A stretch of DNA of 64,000 bases from NCBI RefSeq assembly GCF_035046485.1, contig NC_085138.1, positions 269,247,694 to 269,311,693 of the forward strand. The letters run 5' to 3'. Source of the DNA: Aedes albopictus. Its lineage: Eukaryota; Arthropoda; Insecta; Diptera; Culicidae. Made by a program: the position numbers and the translations under genes. This document shows positions 1 to 11,188 of this stretch, one piece after another. Position 1 is the stretch's first letter. Each line of letters opens with the position of its first letter. Under the pieces are notes generated by a model, which saw nothing but the letters and a program-made list of their open reading frames with translations, did not search any database and was not told the origin of the DNA.

Positions 1-480
1 ACCTAGGATATCGCAACTGATCTGATACTGTCTATTAACCTTTCAGAAGACTTACTGGACATGATAGATTGCAAAGTCTAGCTTTGTAGAAAGAAAGAAG
101 TAACCATTACACCTGCAGACTTTGGGATCGAAACTCAAGAACAGTTTGGATGACCTAGGATATGCCGAAAGATCTGATATTGTCTATTAACCTTCCAGAA
201 GGCTTACTGGACATGATAGATTACAAAACGTAACATTGTGTAATGAATGAAGTTACCATTGCACCCGTAGACCTTAGTATCTTAACTCAAGAACAGTTTG
301 GAGGACCTAGGATATTCCGACTGATCTGATACTGTCTGTTAACCTTTCAGAAGACTTCTGGACATGATAGATTACAAATCGTAGCTTTGTATAATAAACT
401 CAAAAACAAGTTCGGAGGACCTAGGATATCCATGATAGATTACAACTCGTTGCTTTGTATAATGAAAGAAGTTACCGTGA
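1..480. repeat. Tandem array of a ~152-bp repeat
   Basis: The phrase ACCTAGGATAT recurs at 1, 153, 305 and 419, giving two full 152-bp units and shortened later ones. Each unit carries the same series: ACCTAGGATAT, TGATCTGATACTGTCTATTA, GGACATGATAGATT, then a CTCAAGAACAGTTTGGA-like stretch. The array reaches the left window edge, so its true length is unknown. The same family recurs in the opposite orientation at 31868-32310. No coding potential was seen. It may be the internal repeat region of a transposable element or a dispersed satellite. Confidence 0.85.
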
Positions 481-499
481 ATGAAATTTTGAGTTACAT

Positions 500-1210
500 T
501 CACGATTCGGCATCGGTTGGTGTCTTGCACTTTTTTGTCTCCATTCGTGAGCAGAATTCTCTCTGTTTCGGCAAAGAGATGGTAGAATGGTAGAATGGTA
601 TCTGTGACAACGATGTGGTAGGAAGAGCGAACTTGGGACCGAGACTTAACAGGTGCAGGGTGTTCGTGGGTATATCCAGTTCGGTTGCGTTGAGGATGGC
701 ACGCTCGTTGAACGACGGTTGCTGTCTGTCGTTACTGGTTATACCCCGCACGATATTCGTCAACTTCCTCGATGTTCGTCTGCTGTTCCTGCCTAGCCAC
801 CCGTTATGCGCTGCTCTTTGCGTGATTATGAACTCGTTGGTCACGCTCTCGCTGGTGAGGGAGCGGATATCGGAAACCAACGTCTTCATTTGTTTTTCCA
901 CCTGTTTTATCTTGAAGAACGTTTGCTTTATTTCTAGATTCAGAATGGCCCTCTTGAATCTATTGATGGTTCTGTCGATTTTGTTGACATACGGACCATT
1001 TTCTGCCAGGAGCTGATGTAAGCATTTAAACGAGTTTACGATGTGAGACGGGAAAACCCCCTGTCGTCTGCACATGGTGAGGAACGATTTCTGGTTCTGG
1101 AGATTTGCCAATTTTTTGTTGTTGGACGCGTATGACTTCATTGCGTCTGCTGTACTGTGTCCGTAGTTTTCGTCAATGTACCGAAAGAATGAGTGCTGTA
1201 AAGCTGCCAT
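500..1210 (-). pseudogene. Retroelement N-terminal ORF fragment, probably Penelope-like
   Basis: A 236-codon open frame on the minus strand encodes a basic, helix-rich N-terminal region. It includes ATINRFKRAIL-like and KQTFFKIKQVEKQMKTL heptad-like stretches, then LLSLGPKFALP near residue 185. A leucine-rich segment followed by LGxKFALP resembles the region just ahead of the reverse transcriptase in Penelope-like elements. No reverse transcriptase or GIY-YIG endonuclease follows; the frame ends in unrelated sequence near the tandem array. It is most likely a truncated retroelement relic. The Penelope assignment is from memory of the motif only, and a decayed host gene is not excluded. Confidence 0.5.
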
Positions 1211-2640
1211 TATGTTATATGCTAATGGAGGCCCGACTGTTGGGTTTCAACTTTCTCTTAGAAACGCCTACGCAGTCTTTTGTGAAACGATGTTTATTAA
1301 CTGCCCAACGTTTCGACACGGGATTAGTGTCTTCTTCAGGGGAACTGGAATTTACTTACATGTACAAATTTAAACTTTTACATAATTTTGTCGAAAATAA
1401 CTTACATTAACTTGGTCGTTCTGGTCTTGTGTTTTGTCTAACTGTAACTGTCCTGGTAATGTGTTTTTGGTACATGCTGTAAAATTATTGTCAGTATAAG
1501 ATTAGTCTAATTGTCTGTCTGATGTTTTTTTTTAAAATGATGGAAATGAAATATCTTACACTAAATGAATTGTTTCAACTTTTAACGGACAATTGGCAAT
1601 GGCGCAATTTCGCGTTTAGAATCTCCCCAGTTTTGTTCGAATATTGGTTGGTAGCAAAGTTTATCTTTGAATTTTTACCATTTCAGTTTCAAGGGACACT
1701 AACTGACAGTTGGGTGAAATGGCTCCTATTTGTGAGATGTCATAAGATTGGCTACGGACTCTTTGAAGACAGATTTTTAAGGACCATCTGATGGATTTAT
1801 GCTTATGGAGAGCAACGAGTCTCAGTGCAAAATCAGCACCCTGAATATGATACCATTACGAATTTAAGTTGCTTTTTTCGTTTACCTAGTTACTAAACCC
1901 AGTTACTAAGCCAAGATTTTTTTTAATTATCTATGTACTGATACTGATACTACCGTGAAATTTTATTCCTCGTCAAGCACGTCTCCGGACTAGCCTCAAA
2001 CCTAATGAAAGCTTCGTAGCAAATAAATGACGTAGAACTAAGAGAAGGCTAATATTTAGAGCTCTTATATTTCCCAATTCCTGTAAGCGCTACAGAAGCA
2101 CACATTGAAATCCAGAAACTTGCAATTTGTAAACCAGTCTTTCTGAAGAGACGGTGAAAGGTCGAGGTTGTTTCCTATGGAACAGTGAGAGGAGTGTTGG
2201 GAGCAAATCTCCAAAGAAAATGTATTTCTTCCGGAGGACGTTTTTGAAAAATTGCGAAAGAAAAATTGGCAAACTTCGACGCGAGTTTTGATAGGAGTTT
2301 CCGGGGGAATTTGGATCACTCCAACGAAAGTTGGAAAGGGATTCTATTCGGTCGAAAAATGATTCATCATAAACAGCTCTGAGTTCCTTGCCCGCGTCAT
2401 GAGTAGAACTTGGATACAGTAATAAAAACATCGGCTAACTCGGGTCCATGAAAGAGCATTTTGATTGAAATTCGCCATCCCATTTATCGTGTACCTAAAA
2501 TCATAAAGAAAAAATATGATTCACGAAATAATTACAAAAAGTGAACAAAAAATCGAAGAAAAGGATTTCCTAATAACATGGTAAACACAGTGAAAATTTC
2601 AGAGAGTTCAATAAACAATTTTGAATCACCGCCTCCCTAG
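1211..2640. other. No gene recognised
   Basis: AT-rich sequence with only short, unconvincing open frames on both strands (for example minus-strand frames around 2065-2431). I saw no splice-linked exons, repeats shared with the rest of the window, or RNA gene signatures. Confidence 0.5.
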
Positions 2641-2745
2641 ATTGAACCATAAAATCTGTCGGCAAGAATTGTCAAAACTGAATCACCCCTCGTTGTTTTA
2701 TAGCCAGCGTAAAAAGCTGGATAGTTTGGATGACCTAGGATATTC
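2640..2745. repeat. Dispersed repeat fragment, inverted partner of 34905-34965
   Basis: The segment around 2650-2705 (AAAATCTGTCGGCAAGAA ... CACCCCTCGTTGTTTTAT) is the reverse complement, with scattered changes, of the segment near 34910-34965. Immediately downstream at about 2727-2745 a scrap of the 152-bp repeat (GTTTGGATGACCTAGGATAT) is present. Both relationships show that the two ends of the first 35 kb share element pieces in opposite orientation. Confidence 0.6.
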
Positions 2746-3030
2746 ATAAAATATTCTTCATAAAATTCCACCGTTTTTACGTAGAAAAACCGCAAAGGGT
2801 TAAACCAGCACAAATCGAGCGTCCGGGACAACCCGCATGACCGAAACGATGTAGGTACTGTCGGATGCGGAAGCAACCATGGCCTGAAAGGACCTGAGTC
2901 AGGTGGAATGTTACTTCCCCATGGCACCTGATGAACCAGTTATCCACCCTCGGGATCAACACGTGCGTTCACTTTCGCACTGGTATTTGACCATGGAGGT
3001 CAACTGGCAGTTCTGCATATGCACCCTAAA

Positions 3031-3320
3031 ACCGCTCAGCACTAAAGTGCCTAATTTCCAGAATACACCAAAAATATGTAATTCTTACACATTCACAAAA
3101 TCAGATCCTGCGTCTGCAAAATCGTGAAATTTGCAAAAATGTTTGAACGGCAATCTAGATAGGTTTACTAGTGACCTTGGTAAACAAAAAATATCGACAT
3201 TTCGCATCTAGAAGAGCGTACGAGCTGTTTTTGTGAATGTGTTACTGTTACCGATTTTTGGTGTAGTCTGGAAATTATGCACTTATGAGTAAGTCTTACA
3301 CATTCTAGGTGCTGAGCGGT
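3031..3320. mobile_element. MITE with CCGCTCAGCAC terminal inverted repeats, copy 1
   Basis: The ends read ACCGCTCAGCACTAAAGTGC and, inverted, GTGCTGAGCGGT. The inner flanks TTTCCAGAATACACC and GGTGTAGTCTGGAAA extend the inverted match. It lies inside R1-clade copy A, whose sequence resumes on both sides. A second member is at 24718-24970. The target-site duplication is not clear, so no superfamily is assigned. Confidence 0.85.
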
Positions 3321-4042
3321 CTTAGAGTGTGTCTCTTGTGATGCGCATTTTGGAGTATTCTAGGTCCTCCCTGATAAGGATACCGTTAGGCACCATACCA
3401 GTTATAACGCAGAGCGCATCATGTGACACAGTAAGGTACGCGCTTGCAATATTCAACGCACTTATACACCGTGGTTTTTGAAATTCATCGAACGATATTT
3501 CCGGTTTCTTGCTGTCAATTTTGATGTGTTTTGCACCAAAATAAAGATTATTACATATATTATTCTAATAGTAGGTACTCGAAACATTGACAACTGTTTC
3601 GAGAAAATGGCGAATTGCTTGGCATTCATCAAAATTAGGCCGGACCCAGGATGAAACCTTGCGGAACTGCTGGGGTTACGTGAAAGCACTTCCTACACAC
3701 TTCTGTATCGTTAACAAATACTCGATTCTGGAAAGCCCAGACGAAGGAGCGCATCGGAAATAGGGATTGGGTGCTAGTAATGGACCCTATGCCTATAGTG
3801 GATTCCATATAGAAAAACCCAAACATGAATGCCCAAATCAACTGATACCAGGCAACTTCCATCGGGGGAACATAAATTACATTGCCACACAATACATAGT
3901 TCCTGGCAAAGGAATTGCCCAGTGGCCATAGAAATCGGTTATTTTAACTATTTATTGGATGTAAACACTCAAAAGGGTTCACTATATATAGTACGTATAC
4001 GCACACTCAGGAGGGTCCAGGAGGAGATAACATGGCAATCAA

Positions 4043-4207
4043 GGGGCTGTCCATTAATTACATAAGGGTTTATAGGGGGAGGGGGGGTTTGAGAAATCTT
4101 ACGCGCCATACAAAAATGTTTGGCTTTCCATACAAAAAATCTTACAAGGGGGGGAGGGGGTGTCGAAAAATCGCAAAAATTCCCTTACGTAATTAATGGA
4201 CAGCCCC
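4043..4207. mobile_element. MITE of the GGGGCTGTCCAT family, copy 1
   Basis: The terminal inverted repeats are GGGGCTGTCCATTAATTAC and its complement ending in TAATTAATGGACAGCCCC. The interior has G-rich runs and two copies of CCATACAAAAA. Related elements with the same outer GGGGCTGTCCAT are at 19965-20139 and 59654-59812. No coding capacity. Confidence 0.85.
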
Positions 4208-5430
4208 CAAATGAAGGGTCCACTATAGGCACCAAGATAGTATTTGTTAATAATCTGGCGTGGTCCATTATAGCCGACGTCGATGCATACTTTCAGATGC
4301 GTGTTTCACTGGAATAATTTGTTAATGTTGTAAATTTGGCGAACATAAAACTTGTTAAAAAATTTCACTTTGGGACAATCCATTGAGGTTACATGCCGCA
4401 GAAGTAAAATTCGATGGCTTTTAGGGGATCCACTATCTACTAGCACCCAAACCCTAACCGCACAACTGACTCTATTGAACGCGTTCTTTACATCCAGAAT
4501 CACTACTGCATAGTAGTGAATCCCCTTCCTCCTACGCTGGAGCGCTGTCTCTGCGGTCATTGTAACCGACAAGATAGCGTCTACGGTCGACCTCCGCTTT
4601 CCGAAACCGAACTGGTTGCTCGATAGACCATTTGAACCCCCTTGGATAAGTACCTTCACCCAAAATCACTGAACTCCATAGCTGCCTAAGCCTAAGCAAA
4701 ATAATGAAGCCTTGTGTCTACTCATGATCAAAGCGCTAATACTTTGCTTATCTGCATTTCCCATTGATTTAGCCGCCTTTTCACAGTTATTTTCAATGAA
4801 TGAACTTCATTGTAATGCCAGGAAACGAACAATTAAAACCGTATTCCTCGATAGCTTATCATGTCGGAAGTCATAAATTAACCTTCGATCTGCCATTGTT
4901 TGTTAATCTTATGCACGTAGGTACATCCCGTGAATCGTTTCCTTCCTCACATAGAGACGCACAGTGGAACAAATTGAAAAAAAAAAAAAATGGGACATCG
5001 ATATTTGCGGAACACATTTGATACAAATGTCTTCGGAAGTGTTCCATCATTATCCAAGTACTTTTTCACAGAATATCTTTTTGGCTAATGAAAGAAGAAG
5101 GGATGGGACATACGCTCAGAAGAAAACACTTAGTCCGAAATCGCAGTTGTTTTTTAGTAACTTCGTCGTAGAAGAAAACTAACAAGATAATAACAATAGA
5201 AGCAAAATATCAGTTTTAGTTTTCATTTCCTCAGAAAAGATGTATCTTTTAATGGTTTTTACCACTTTTGTGACCCTGAACTCTTTGAAAAATAGCGATG
5301 GCTCACTTTTTCTTCAAATCCGTCCCACTGTGAGACGGCTGACAGCAAATCTTCGGTACAGGAAATGTTTCGCCATTTTTCAGGCGTGTTTATTGATTGG
5401 TTCTGGAATAACCTTTCTGAAATCGTAGTC

Positions 5431-5470
5431 TTATCACACTCCAGGGCAGATTATCACGATTTATCTGATT
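5431..5470 (+). promoter_or_regulatory. Cluster of three GATA-type sites upstream of unit 1
   Basis: TTATCA at 5431 and 5451 and TTATCTGATT at 5461 lie 125-165 bp upstream of the ATG at 5595. The same three sites are kept in the paralogous promoter at 13968-14010. GATA factors drive many gut genes in insects, which would suit a peritrophic-matrix protein. The role is inferred, not shown. Confidence 0.35.
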
Positions 5471-5594
5471 TACCAGGCTTCATTTAAGAGCTTACGCCGT
5501 TGCGTTGGATAATATTTGCCGAAGACTCATCTTGGAGAGGTGATTCCACTGCGAGCGACCATTTTCGATAGTCTACTTAGGAGACAAGTTCAAA

Positions 5595-6218
5595 ATGTTT
5601 AGGATAGTGGTAGTGGCATTTTTTTCGGTGATAGTTTTAAGCGCAATTCCAAGCCTGGAATCCAATCGCTGCCTTGGCAGGCCTGACGGTTTCTTCGTCA
5701 ACGACTTTACAGCATGTGACGCCTTTTTCACATGCATCCGCGGAACGCCAAGGCCGGGACGTTGCCCGGATGGGTTCTACTTTAACGAGAGCAATCAAAT
5801 GTGCGATCACCCGTGGAATGTGATTTGCCTGCTTTGCGTTGGAACGGAAACAGAGACGGAACCGGAAACGGAGCCACAAGAAGGTGTAGTGACGGAGTTC
5901 TTTCCGATCGAAAACGAATGCAGCATGTACACGCTCTGTGTCGATGGTGTTGGATTCCTGAGAGAGTGTGCGGCCGGTTTGATGTTCGATCCCGTGGCTC
6001 AGCGCTGCGACCTGGAGGAAAATGTTCAGTGTGTGGTAAACATCTGCCCGAACAGTGTCAACCCGGCGGTAGCTTCTATGGTACCGGATCCGACGGATTG
6101 CTCTCAGTACTACGTCTGCTTCAACAGGATTCCGAACGGACCGTATACGTGCAACGCTGGTCTTCTGTTCGATCCCATTACCAGGCGATGCGACCTGAAG
6201 GATAATGTCGAATGTCAG
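5595..6218 (+). CDS. Secreted CBM14 chitin-binding protein, 5' exon (unit 1)
   Basis: This is a 208-codon first exon. The start at 5595 gives a clear signal peptide (MFRIVVVAFFSVIVLSAIPS) cleaved near residue 23. Three six-cysteine CBM14 (peritrophin-A) domains follow, at about residues 26-78, 81-145 and 150-206. In domain 2 an acidic Thr-Glu-Pro repeat lies between cysteines 1 and 2, stretching that spacing to 27 residues. The exon ends at a consensus donor (CAG|GTATGT) in phase 0; reading through gives 7 more residues and a stop at 6242. No partner exon was found nearby, but the terminal exon at 17990-18235 is in the right phase. The options are an alternative first exon of gene 2, a retained-intron short form, or a truncated duplicate. 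By family, it would bind chitin outside the cell. Confidence 0.85.
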
Positions 6219-6265
6219 GTATGTATCCCTCTCCAGTGTTGATGGCTTAACATATTTTTTTTTAA

Positions 6266-6849
6266 ATGGGATTTTAATTTTGAAAATGGGGCACGTTCGG
6301 TGTAGTACTAGAATTTTTTTACTTAATCATTTATTTGAGGCTCATGCGTCAACAGGCATAACGGAGCCGAATTCAATTAAAACTTTTTACAATTTAATGT
6401 GTTTGACTTATAAACTGTGTTAGTTTTGGGGAACCGTAAAACTCGCGGTTTGGTCGAGGTTAGGGGTAACAATAATATTTGAGGAAAGGCAAGGATCGGT
6501 ATATTCGCCTCACTCCATTCATATTCACTCCTCTTTGCTGAAGCGAATCGAGAAAGATGCAGCATTGTCATGATCAAACATACAACCCCATCACCAGTGG
6601 GAAGCGATGCGCCGGCTGCTTGACATGAATATTCGTAGCCGTTCGTTGCAGTTTGGATCGCAAGCGAATGAATGAATGGCGAATGGTGACGAATGCTGGT
6701 GAGCGATCGAAGCGGCTATTATCATATCTAGAAGAGAACTTCTGCATGTAATGCATGCATTTTTAGTGTATTGTTGTGGAAATGCCAGATTAGCAAAGAA
6801 AATAATTCGAAAACATCAAAAATTCGTATGCACATTATCAATCGTATCC
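6266..6849. other. Block present only in unit 1; no gene
   Basis: This begins the ~2.7 kb that interrupts unit 1 relative to unit 2. Around 6320-6385 the phrases ATTTATTTGAGGCTCATGCG and ACGGAGCCGAA resemble 61480-61530, which suggests a dispersed element end. The rest holds repeated CGAATG/GCGAAT-type words but no supported gene. Confidence 0.45.
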
Positions 6850-7650
6850 AGGGTTGCCATTATGCCAGATTTATCTGGCGCTGCCAGATTTTCAGGTGGC
6901 AAAAAGACAAAAAGAGAAACCATCGATTTTGCCAGATTTTTTATTTTAAGCCAGATTATTTATCAACGCAACTCCTCCTGGTTTTTTGAAAAATTGTCTT
7001 ATCGATCTAGCAATTTTGAGACAACACAAAATTCGGCGTCTTTTATCTTAATCTGTTTGCCGAAAACTCGTTAATTTTCTTGTCGGTTCTCGTTTTTCAG
7101 CTGAATAAGATTTAGAGAATATTAATTATGTTATCCAAGTAGAAAATTACATTTGCGTTTTTGATACATTTGAAGAAATATGAGTTACAAAGCTTGTATA
7201 CTGTTTAGTTGGTTTGATGGAAATTGTAGCTATACTCGTGAATAATTCTTGTTCGACTTCGTATTATTGACTAAAATGACTGAGTCGACGAAGAGGGGAA
7301 ACGGCAATGTATTTTTGCTTTGAATATTCAATGCAGAAATAGCCCAGTTTTAGCTCTGTTCTTTCTCAATAACAGTAAACATTTTGCACCTTGAACACAG
7401 TCTAAAATTTAAGATAATTTTGAACTAGGTACTGATAATGATTTTTATCATACTAGGTACATATGAAATTGTTTTGAAGGCATCCCAATCTAATAAAACA
7501 AATATTATTTAACACTGCTTTATTATTCAAATCATAAATTCAGTGCAAATTTGATCAAAGTTAAGTTTCTTAGCAGCGTGTAGTGCCAGATTTTGCCAGA
7601 TTTTTAATTACGGACTTGCCAGATAAGTTCAAAAATGTAGTGGCAACCCT
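6850..7650. mobile_element. TIR element with AGGGTTGCCA ends
   Basis: The terminal sequence AGGGTTGCCATTATGCCAGA is inverted at the right end as TCTGGCA-like text followed by TGGCAACCCT. Several TGCCAGATTT repeats sit just inside both ends. The interior is AT-rich with no transposase motif. The 801-bp length and lack of coding sequence suggest a non-autonomous DNA element. Flanking duplications were not resolved. Confidence 0.65.
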
Positions 7651-7951
7651 ATCACTCACGAATCGCATCATCACTCGATCGCTTGCGATGCGAATGTGGA
7701 CGAATGAGTAATTTGCAAGTGTGACGTCGCACCGTTCGCCGGAGTTTGCTGTCGTCGCTGACAAGCATACACACAAACTAAAGCGACAACCGTTCTTCGA
7801 ATGTGGAAGAAGATGAAATGTGGAAATCAGGAACCCTGAGGAAAGGATAGGGTGATGAGGGCTTTTCGTTCACACATGACGGCATGATGTGGCTTATTGC
7901 TGCTGGTCAAACGTGGAGTGGACAAACAACCTGTAACGATACACAGACAGG

Positions 7952-8378
7952 TGTTCTTTTGTATATAATAAAAAAAATCAATACAATAGGACAGATCGGT
8001 GAAGTACTAGATTTGTAGTAATGAGCTGAAGATTTGTATGGTGAGAAGGTTGATTCTCCGGTTCTGCAATGAAATGGTACAAGAAGCGTGGGTATTATGA
8101 TTCCTTGCCTAATTTAATGCTGTTTGAGCAAAACTTTGGATAACTATGTTGTTTATGTTCCAAGAAATGGAGAAAACAACAACACTGTTGCCCAAAGTTT
8201 TGCTCAAACAGCATTAAATTAGACAAGGAATCATAATACCCTCGCTTTTGCACCATTTCATTGCAGAAACGGAGAATTGACCTTTACACCATACTAAAAT
8301 TCAGCTCATTACTACAAATCTAGTACTTCACCGATTTGCCCTATTGTATTGATTTTTTTTATTATATACAAAAGAACA
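7952..8378. repeat. Foldback element, ~190-bp arms
   Basis: The left arm starts at TGTTCTTTTGTATATAATAA and continues through TAGTACTTCACCGAT-complement, GCAATGAAATGGT and TGTTTGAGCAAAACTTTGG. The right arm repeats all of this inverted and ends at 8378. The loop is about 50 bp (8140-8191). Arms are close to identical with scattered mismatches. Transcribed, it would form a long hairpin. It lies within the intron that unit 1 would need in order to reach the shared 3' exon. Confidence 0.9.
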
Positions 8379-8416
8379 TTTTTTTCTATGATTTTTTTAG
8401 ATAAAATACTGATACC

Positions 8417-8658
8417 TTCTTCTTCTTCTTCTTCTTTATGGCTCGACGTCCCCACTGGGACTTGGCCTGCCTCGCTTCAATTTAGTGTTCTTTGCCTGCC
8501 ATCAGTGCCATCGCATGAATTTGTATATTGTGTGGCAAGTACAATGATACACTATGCCCAGGGAGTCGAGAAAATTTCCCCGACCGGAACGGGAATCGAA
8601 CCCGCCGTCTCCGGATTGGCGATCCATAGCCTTAATCACTAGGCTAACTGGAGACCTG
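8417..8658 (-). mobile_element. tRNA-derived SINE (Feilai-like), with target duplication
   Basis: Read on the minus strand it starts GGTCTCCAGTTAGCCTAGTG (A box TAGCCTAGTGATTAAGG) and has GGTTCGATTCC as the B box, so it is a tRNA-type pol III promoter. A non-tRNA body follows and the 3' tail is (GAA)n. ACTGATACC flanks it at 8408-8416 and 8659-8667, a clean target-site duplication that marks retroposition. The organisation matches the tRNA-related Feilai SINEs described from Aedes aegypti. The family name is inferred from structure only. Confidence 0.88.
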
Positions 8659-8934
8659 ACTGATACCTAAAATAAATTTCAAAAAGATTTTTTTGGATAT
8701 TACCTTTTGGAAGCTGGGCAGCTGTTTGACAGCCTCGTCAAGTACAAAATCCGAGGAGGAGTGATTAAACAAATTGCTCCCGCAAACATCAAATTGATTT
8801 TTGAACAGGTTTCCGAGTATCTAAACTAATGAATATTTGGATTTTGGTCCGGTTTGGGATGCATATTTAGAATATAGAGTTATATCAACATCGGTAAAGA
8901 AAACAAATCCACCAGCTATCAGAAGAGGTGTTAA

Positions 8935-9140
8935 ATTGTACTCAGTGGACAACTTGTTTTAGAAAAGAAATTCAAAACAATAAAAAAGTCTCACCAACAA
9001 TATTTTATCGTAACTTGTACATATTGTTACATATTCTAGAAAGTTTTGCCAGTGAATAGTCACGAAGTGAGATTGTTGCGTACTTTTCAATCGTGAATAA
9101 ATAATTATTATGATAACAAAATTTAAACCGTTTGATGGTG
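8935..9140. repeat. Segmental duplication unit 1, intronic continuation
   Basis: This stretch aligns with about 14860-15057: AACTTGTACATATTGTTAC against GACTTGTACAAATTGTGAC, ATCGTGAATAAATAATTATTATGAT against the equivalent in unit 2, then TTTGATGGTGGT. It shows that the duplicated block included the start of the intron. Confidence 0.7.
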
Positions 9141-9520
9141 GTCACATACACCAATCAACTCAGTTCGACGAATGGATTACCGGCAGAGAGTGCGTTCAAT
9201 GTTGCTCAACAGGAGTAAAACCATTTTATTTTGTATGGCGAAAAGCATCTAAACTCGAATTTCTCGAAATGGAAAGCTTTTACCGAAAAAATATTTGGTA
9301 GGCACCAAACCGGTCATCATTGTGCACAACCACTACCAAATATTTTTTCGAATAATGTGTTTCACTTCGAGAAATACGCCATTAGGTGCTATTCGCCATA
9401 CAATATTTTTGCGATTTACTTTTAGCGATCTTTCGCGCATAGAACCTAGCGCCACATTGGTCGATGCGGAGAGTAGGAAAACAGTCAAAGCATTTAATTC
9501 ATTGAGATGATGCCTGTATG

Positions 9521-11188
9521 TTTTTTTTTCCTTTTAAACCATAGGGGGGAACATCTGCTCAACAGACACCCTAACATGAAGGTTAGGGTAGAGTGGGGTT
9601 AAGGCCGTCTTCTACAACACTAGTAAAAGCCAGGACTACTCCCTACTCGACCCATAAAACACATACCTATGGTCGCCAAACCCTTCGTCTCTCCGGAACC
9701 ACCAAGAAGGTATTGCTTCAGAGAGGGGCTAGTGCACATCGCACCCTCAAGGTGAGCTACGTAGCCTAGCAGGAACGAACATCGATGACTCGCCCTGGAG
9801 AGTCCATCACGGTAACATGCTGGTCCCGAGTGGTCCTCGACACTCCCTTTGTCCTCGGAAGGCGGGCTGGGCCACCCCCCCCCCTCCGCGCCCAACTGCT
9901 TTGCAGTCATCAAGAACTGATGTCCACGTGCAACCCGATCTGACCTGCTGAAGGCAAGGGTATCACTACCCTTCAGGCCCTATCAGCTGCACCAGAAGGG
10001 TGCTGACAGCAGGATCTCCACCTACCCCGACCCTTGCCGGGGACCCCTTTCCATTCGCGGGCTCGGATCCAACCCAGTAGACCGACGCCACGACAGCACC
10101 GCTACCGGGACTTCCTCTCCGCGGCCACTTAATCGCAGTAAGGGTCGATCTCGACCGCATGGCATCGGTATGACCTACGAAGCCGACTTAGAAAACCCCA
10201 CCTCTTGTACTGCATCTGGACTAGCCATTCTCCGAGTCCACGCACCACCTCCTCTGTAGCTCCCAGACGATATGGGTGATAGCCGTTGAAACGACGTTCC
10301 AGCTAACCTCATCCCTACACATCCTCTGGACCAAGTTGTCCGGAGTTGTGTCCTCCCCGCATGTGGCAAGCATGCGGTCACGCATTATGCGAAAACGCGG
10401 GCACACGAATAAAACGTGTTCCGCCGTTTCCTCTAAACCATTCCACACTGGGCATTCGGGAGAATCCGCATGCCCGAAACGGTGTAGATACTGTCGGAAG
10501 CAACCATAACCAGTAAGGACCTGTGTCAGGTGGAATGTAACTTCCCCATGGCGCCTATTAATCCAACTATCTACCCTGGGTATCAACCTATGGGTCCACC
10601 TTCGTTTGGTGGAACTGTCCCACGCGCGCTGCCATTTTACCATGGAGGCCATCCTGGCAGTCCTGCGTATGCCTCTTGTGCCGCGCATTTCGAAGCACTC
10701 GCATGTCCTCACTGATAAGAATGCTGATAGGCACCATACCAGTAATGACGCAGAGAGCGTTGTGTAACACGGTACGGTACGCGCTCGCAACCCGCAGGCA
10801 CATAAGCCTGTATGTACTTTCCAGCTTCCGTCGGTAGCATTTAGTACTTAGCGCAGTGCCCCACGCCGGGCCGCCATACCTAAGTATGGACGTAGCAACA
10901 CTAGCCAGAAGCTTGCGCTTACTGGCGTACACCGCAGAGCTATTGGACATCATCCGGGACAGTGCCGCAATAGCTGTGGAGGCTCTTTTACAGGCATAAT
11001 CGACGTGGCTACCGAAGGTAAGCTTATCGTCGATCATCACGCCCAAGTGTTTGACGGAGCGCTTTGACAGGATAGTACAGTCTCCTACACTGATCTCCGC
11101 CTGCTGCTCCGACTTCCGGTTGTTAACAACCGTCACCTCTGTCTTGTGGTGAGCCAGCTCTAGTTTCCTGGACCGCATCCACGCCTCA
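9521..11188 (-). mobile_element. 5'-truncated R1-clade non-LTR retrotransposon, copy B
   Basis: On the minus strand two overlapping frames, 11188-10588 and 10790-10221, give one frameshifted C-terminal reverse transcriptase region. Recognisable parts are the thumb (VKHLGVMIDDKLTFGSHVDY), TYRLMCLRVASAYRTV, RVDSWINRRHGEVTFHLTQV and a zinc-knuckle tail (ECPVWNGLEETAEHVLFVCP). The second zinc-binding cysteine has become Trp. A ~650-bp 3' region ends in a T run on the plus strand (9521-9529), the element's poly-A. Flanking copies GATGCCTGTATG (9509-9520) and GATGTCTGTATG (11189-11200) are a 12-bp target duplication with one mismatch. It lacks the palm domain and endonuclease and is dead on arrival. 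Confidence 0.88.

Larger units (their letters stand above)
2815..4659 (-). mobile_element. Decayed R1-clade non-LTR retrotransposon, copy A
   Basis: Three blocks on the minus strand lie in the order expected for one reverse transcriptase ORF. At 4659-4440 the frame reads SNQFGFGKRRSTVDAI and VVILDVKNAFNR (palm motif A, with the usual catalytic Asp). At about 3740-3635 it reads VTPAVPQGFILGP (motif B). At 3455-2815 it matches the C-terminal region of copy B at 9521-11188, including RVDNWFIRCHGEVTFHLTQVL. The blocks are separated by MITEs and unrecognised DNA, and the catalytic FADD motif was not found. It is inactive. Its 5' break at about 4655 coincides with the start of the segmental duplication. 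Confidence 0.75.
4657..6265. repeat. Segmental duplication unit 1 (promoter, 5' exon, intron start)
   Basis: This block aligns with 12822-14830 from the shared ACCCAAAATCA start through the upstream region, the 5' exon and its splice donor. Shared landmarks include TTTCAATGAATGAACTTCAT, CGATAGCTTATCATGTCGG and the GATA-rich stretch at 5431-5470. Homology resumes at 8935-9140 (matching about 14860-15057), after a 2.7 kb block present only in unit 1. Confidence 0.9.

Noticed and set aside
1..480. CRISPR-like array at the left edge
   Set aside because: Units are 152 bp head to tail without short repeats and unique spacers, in a eukaryotic context.
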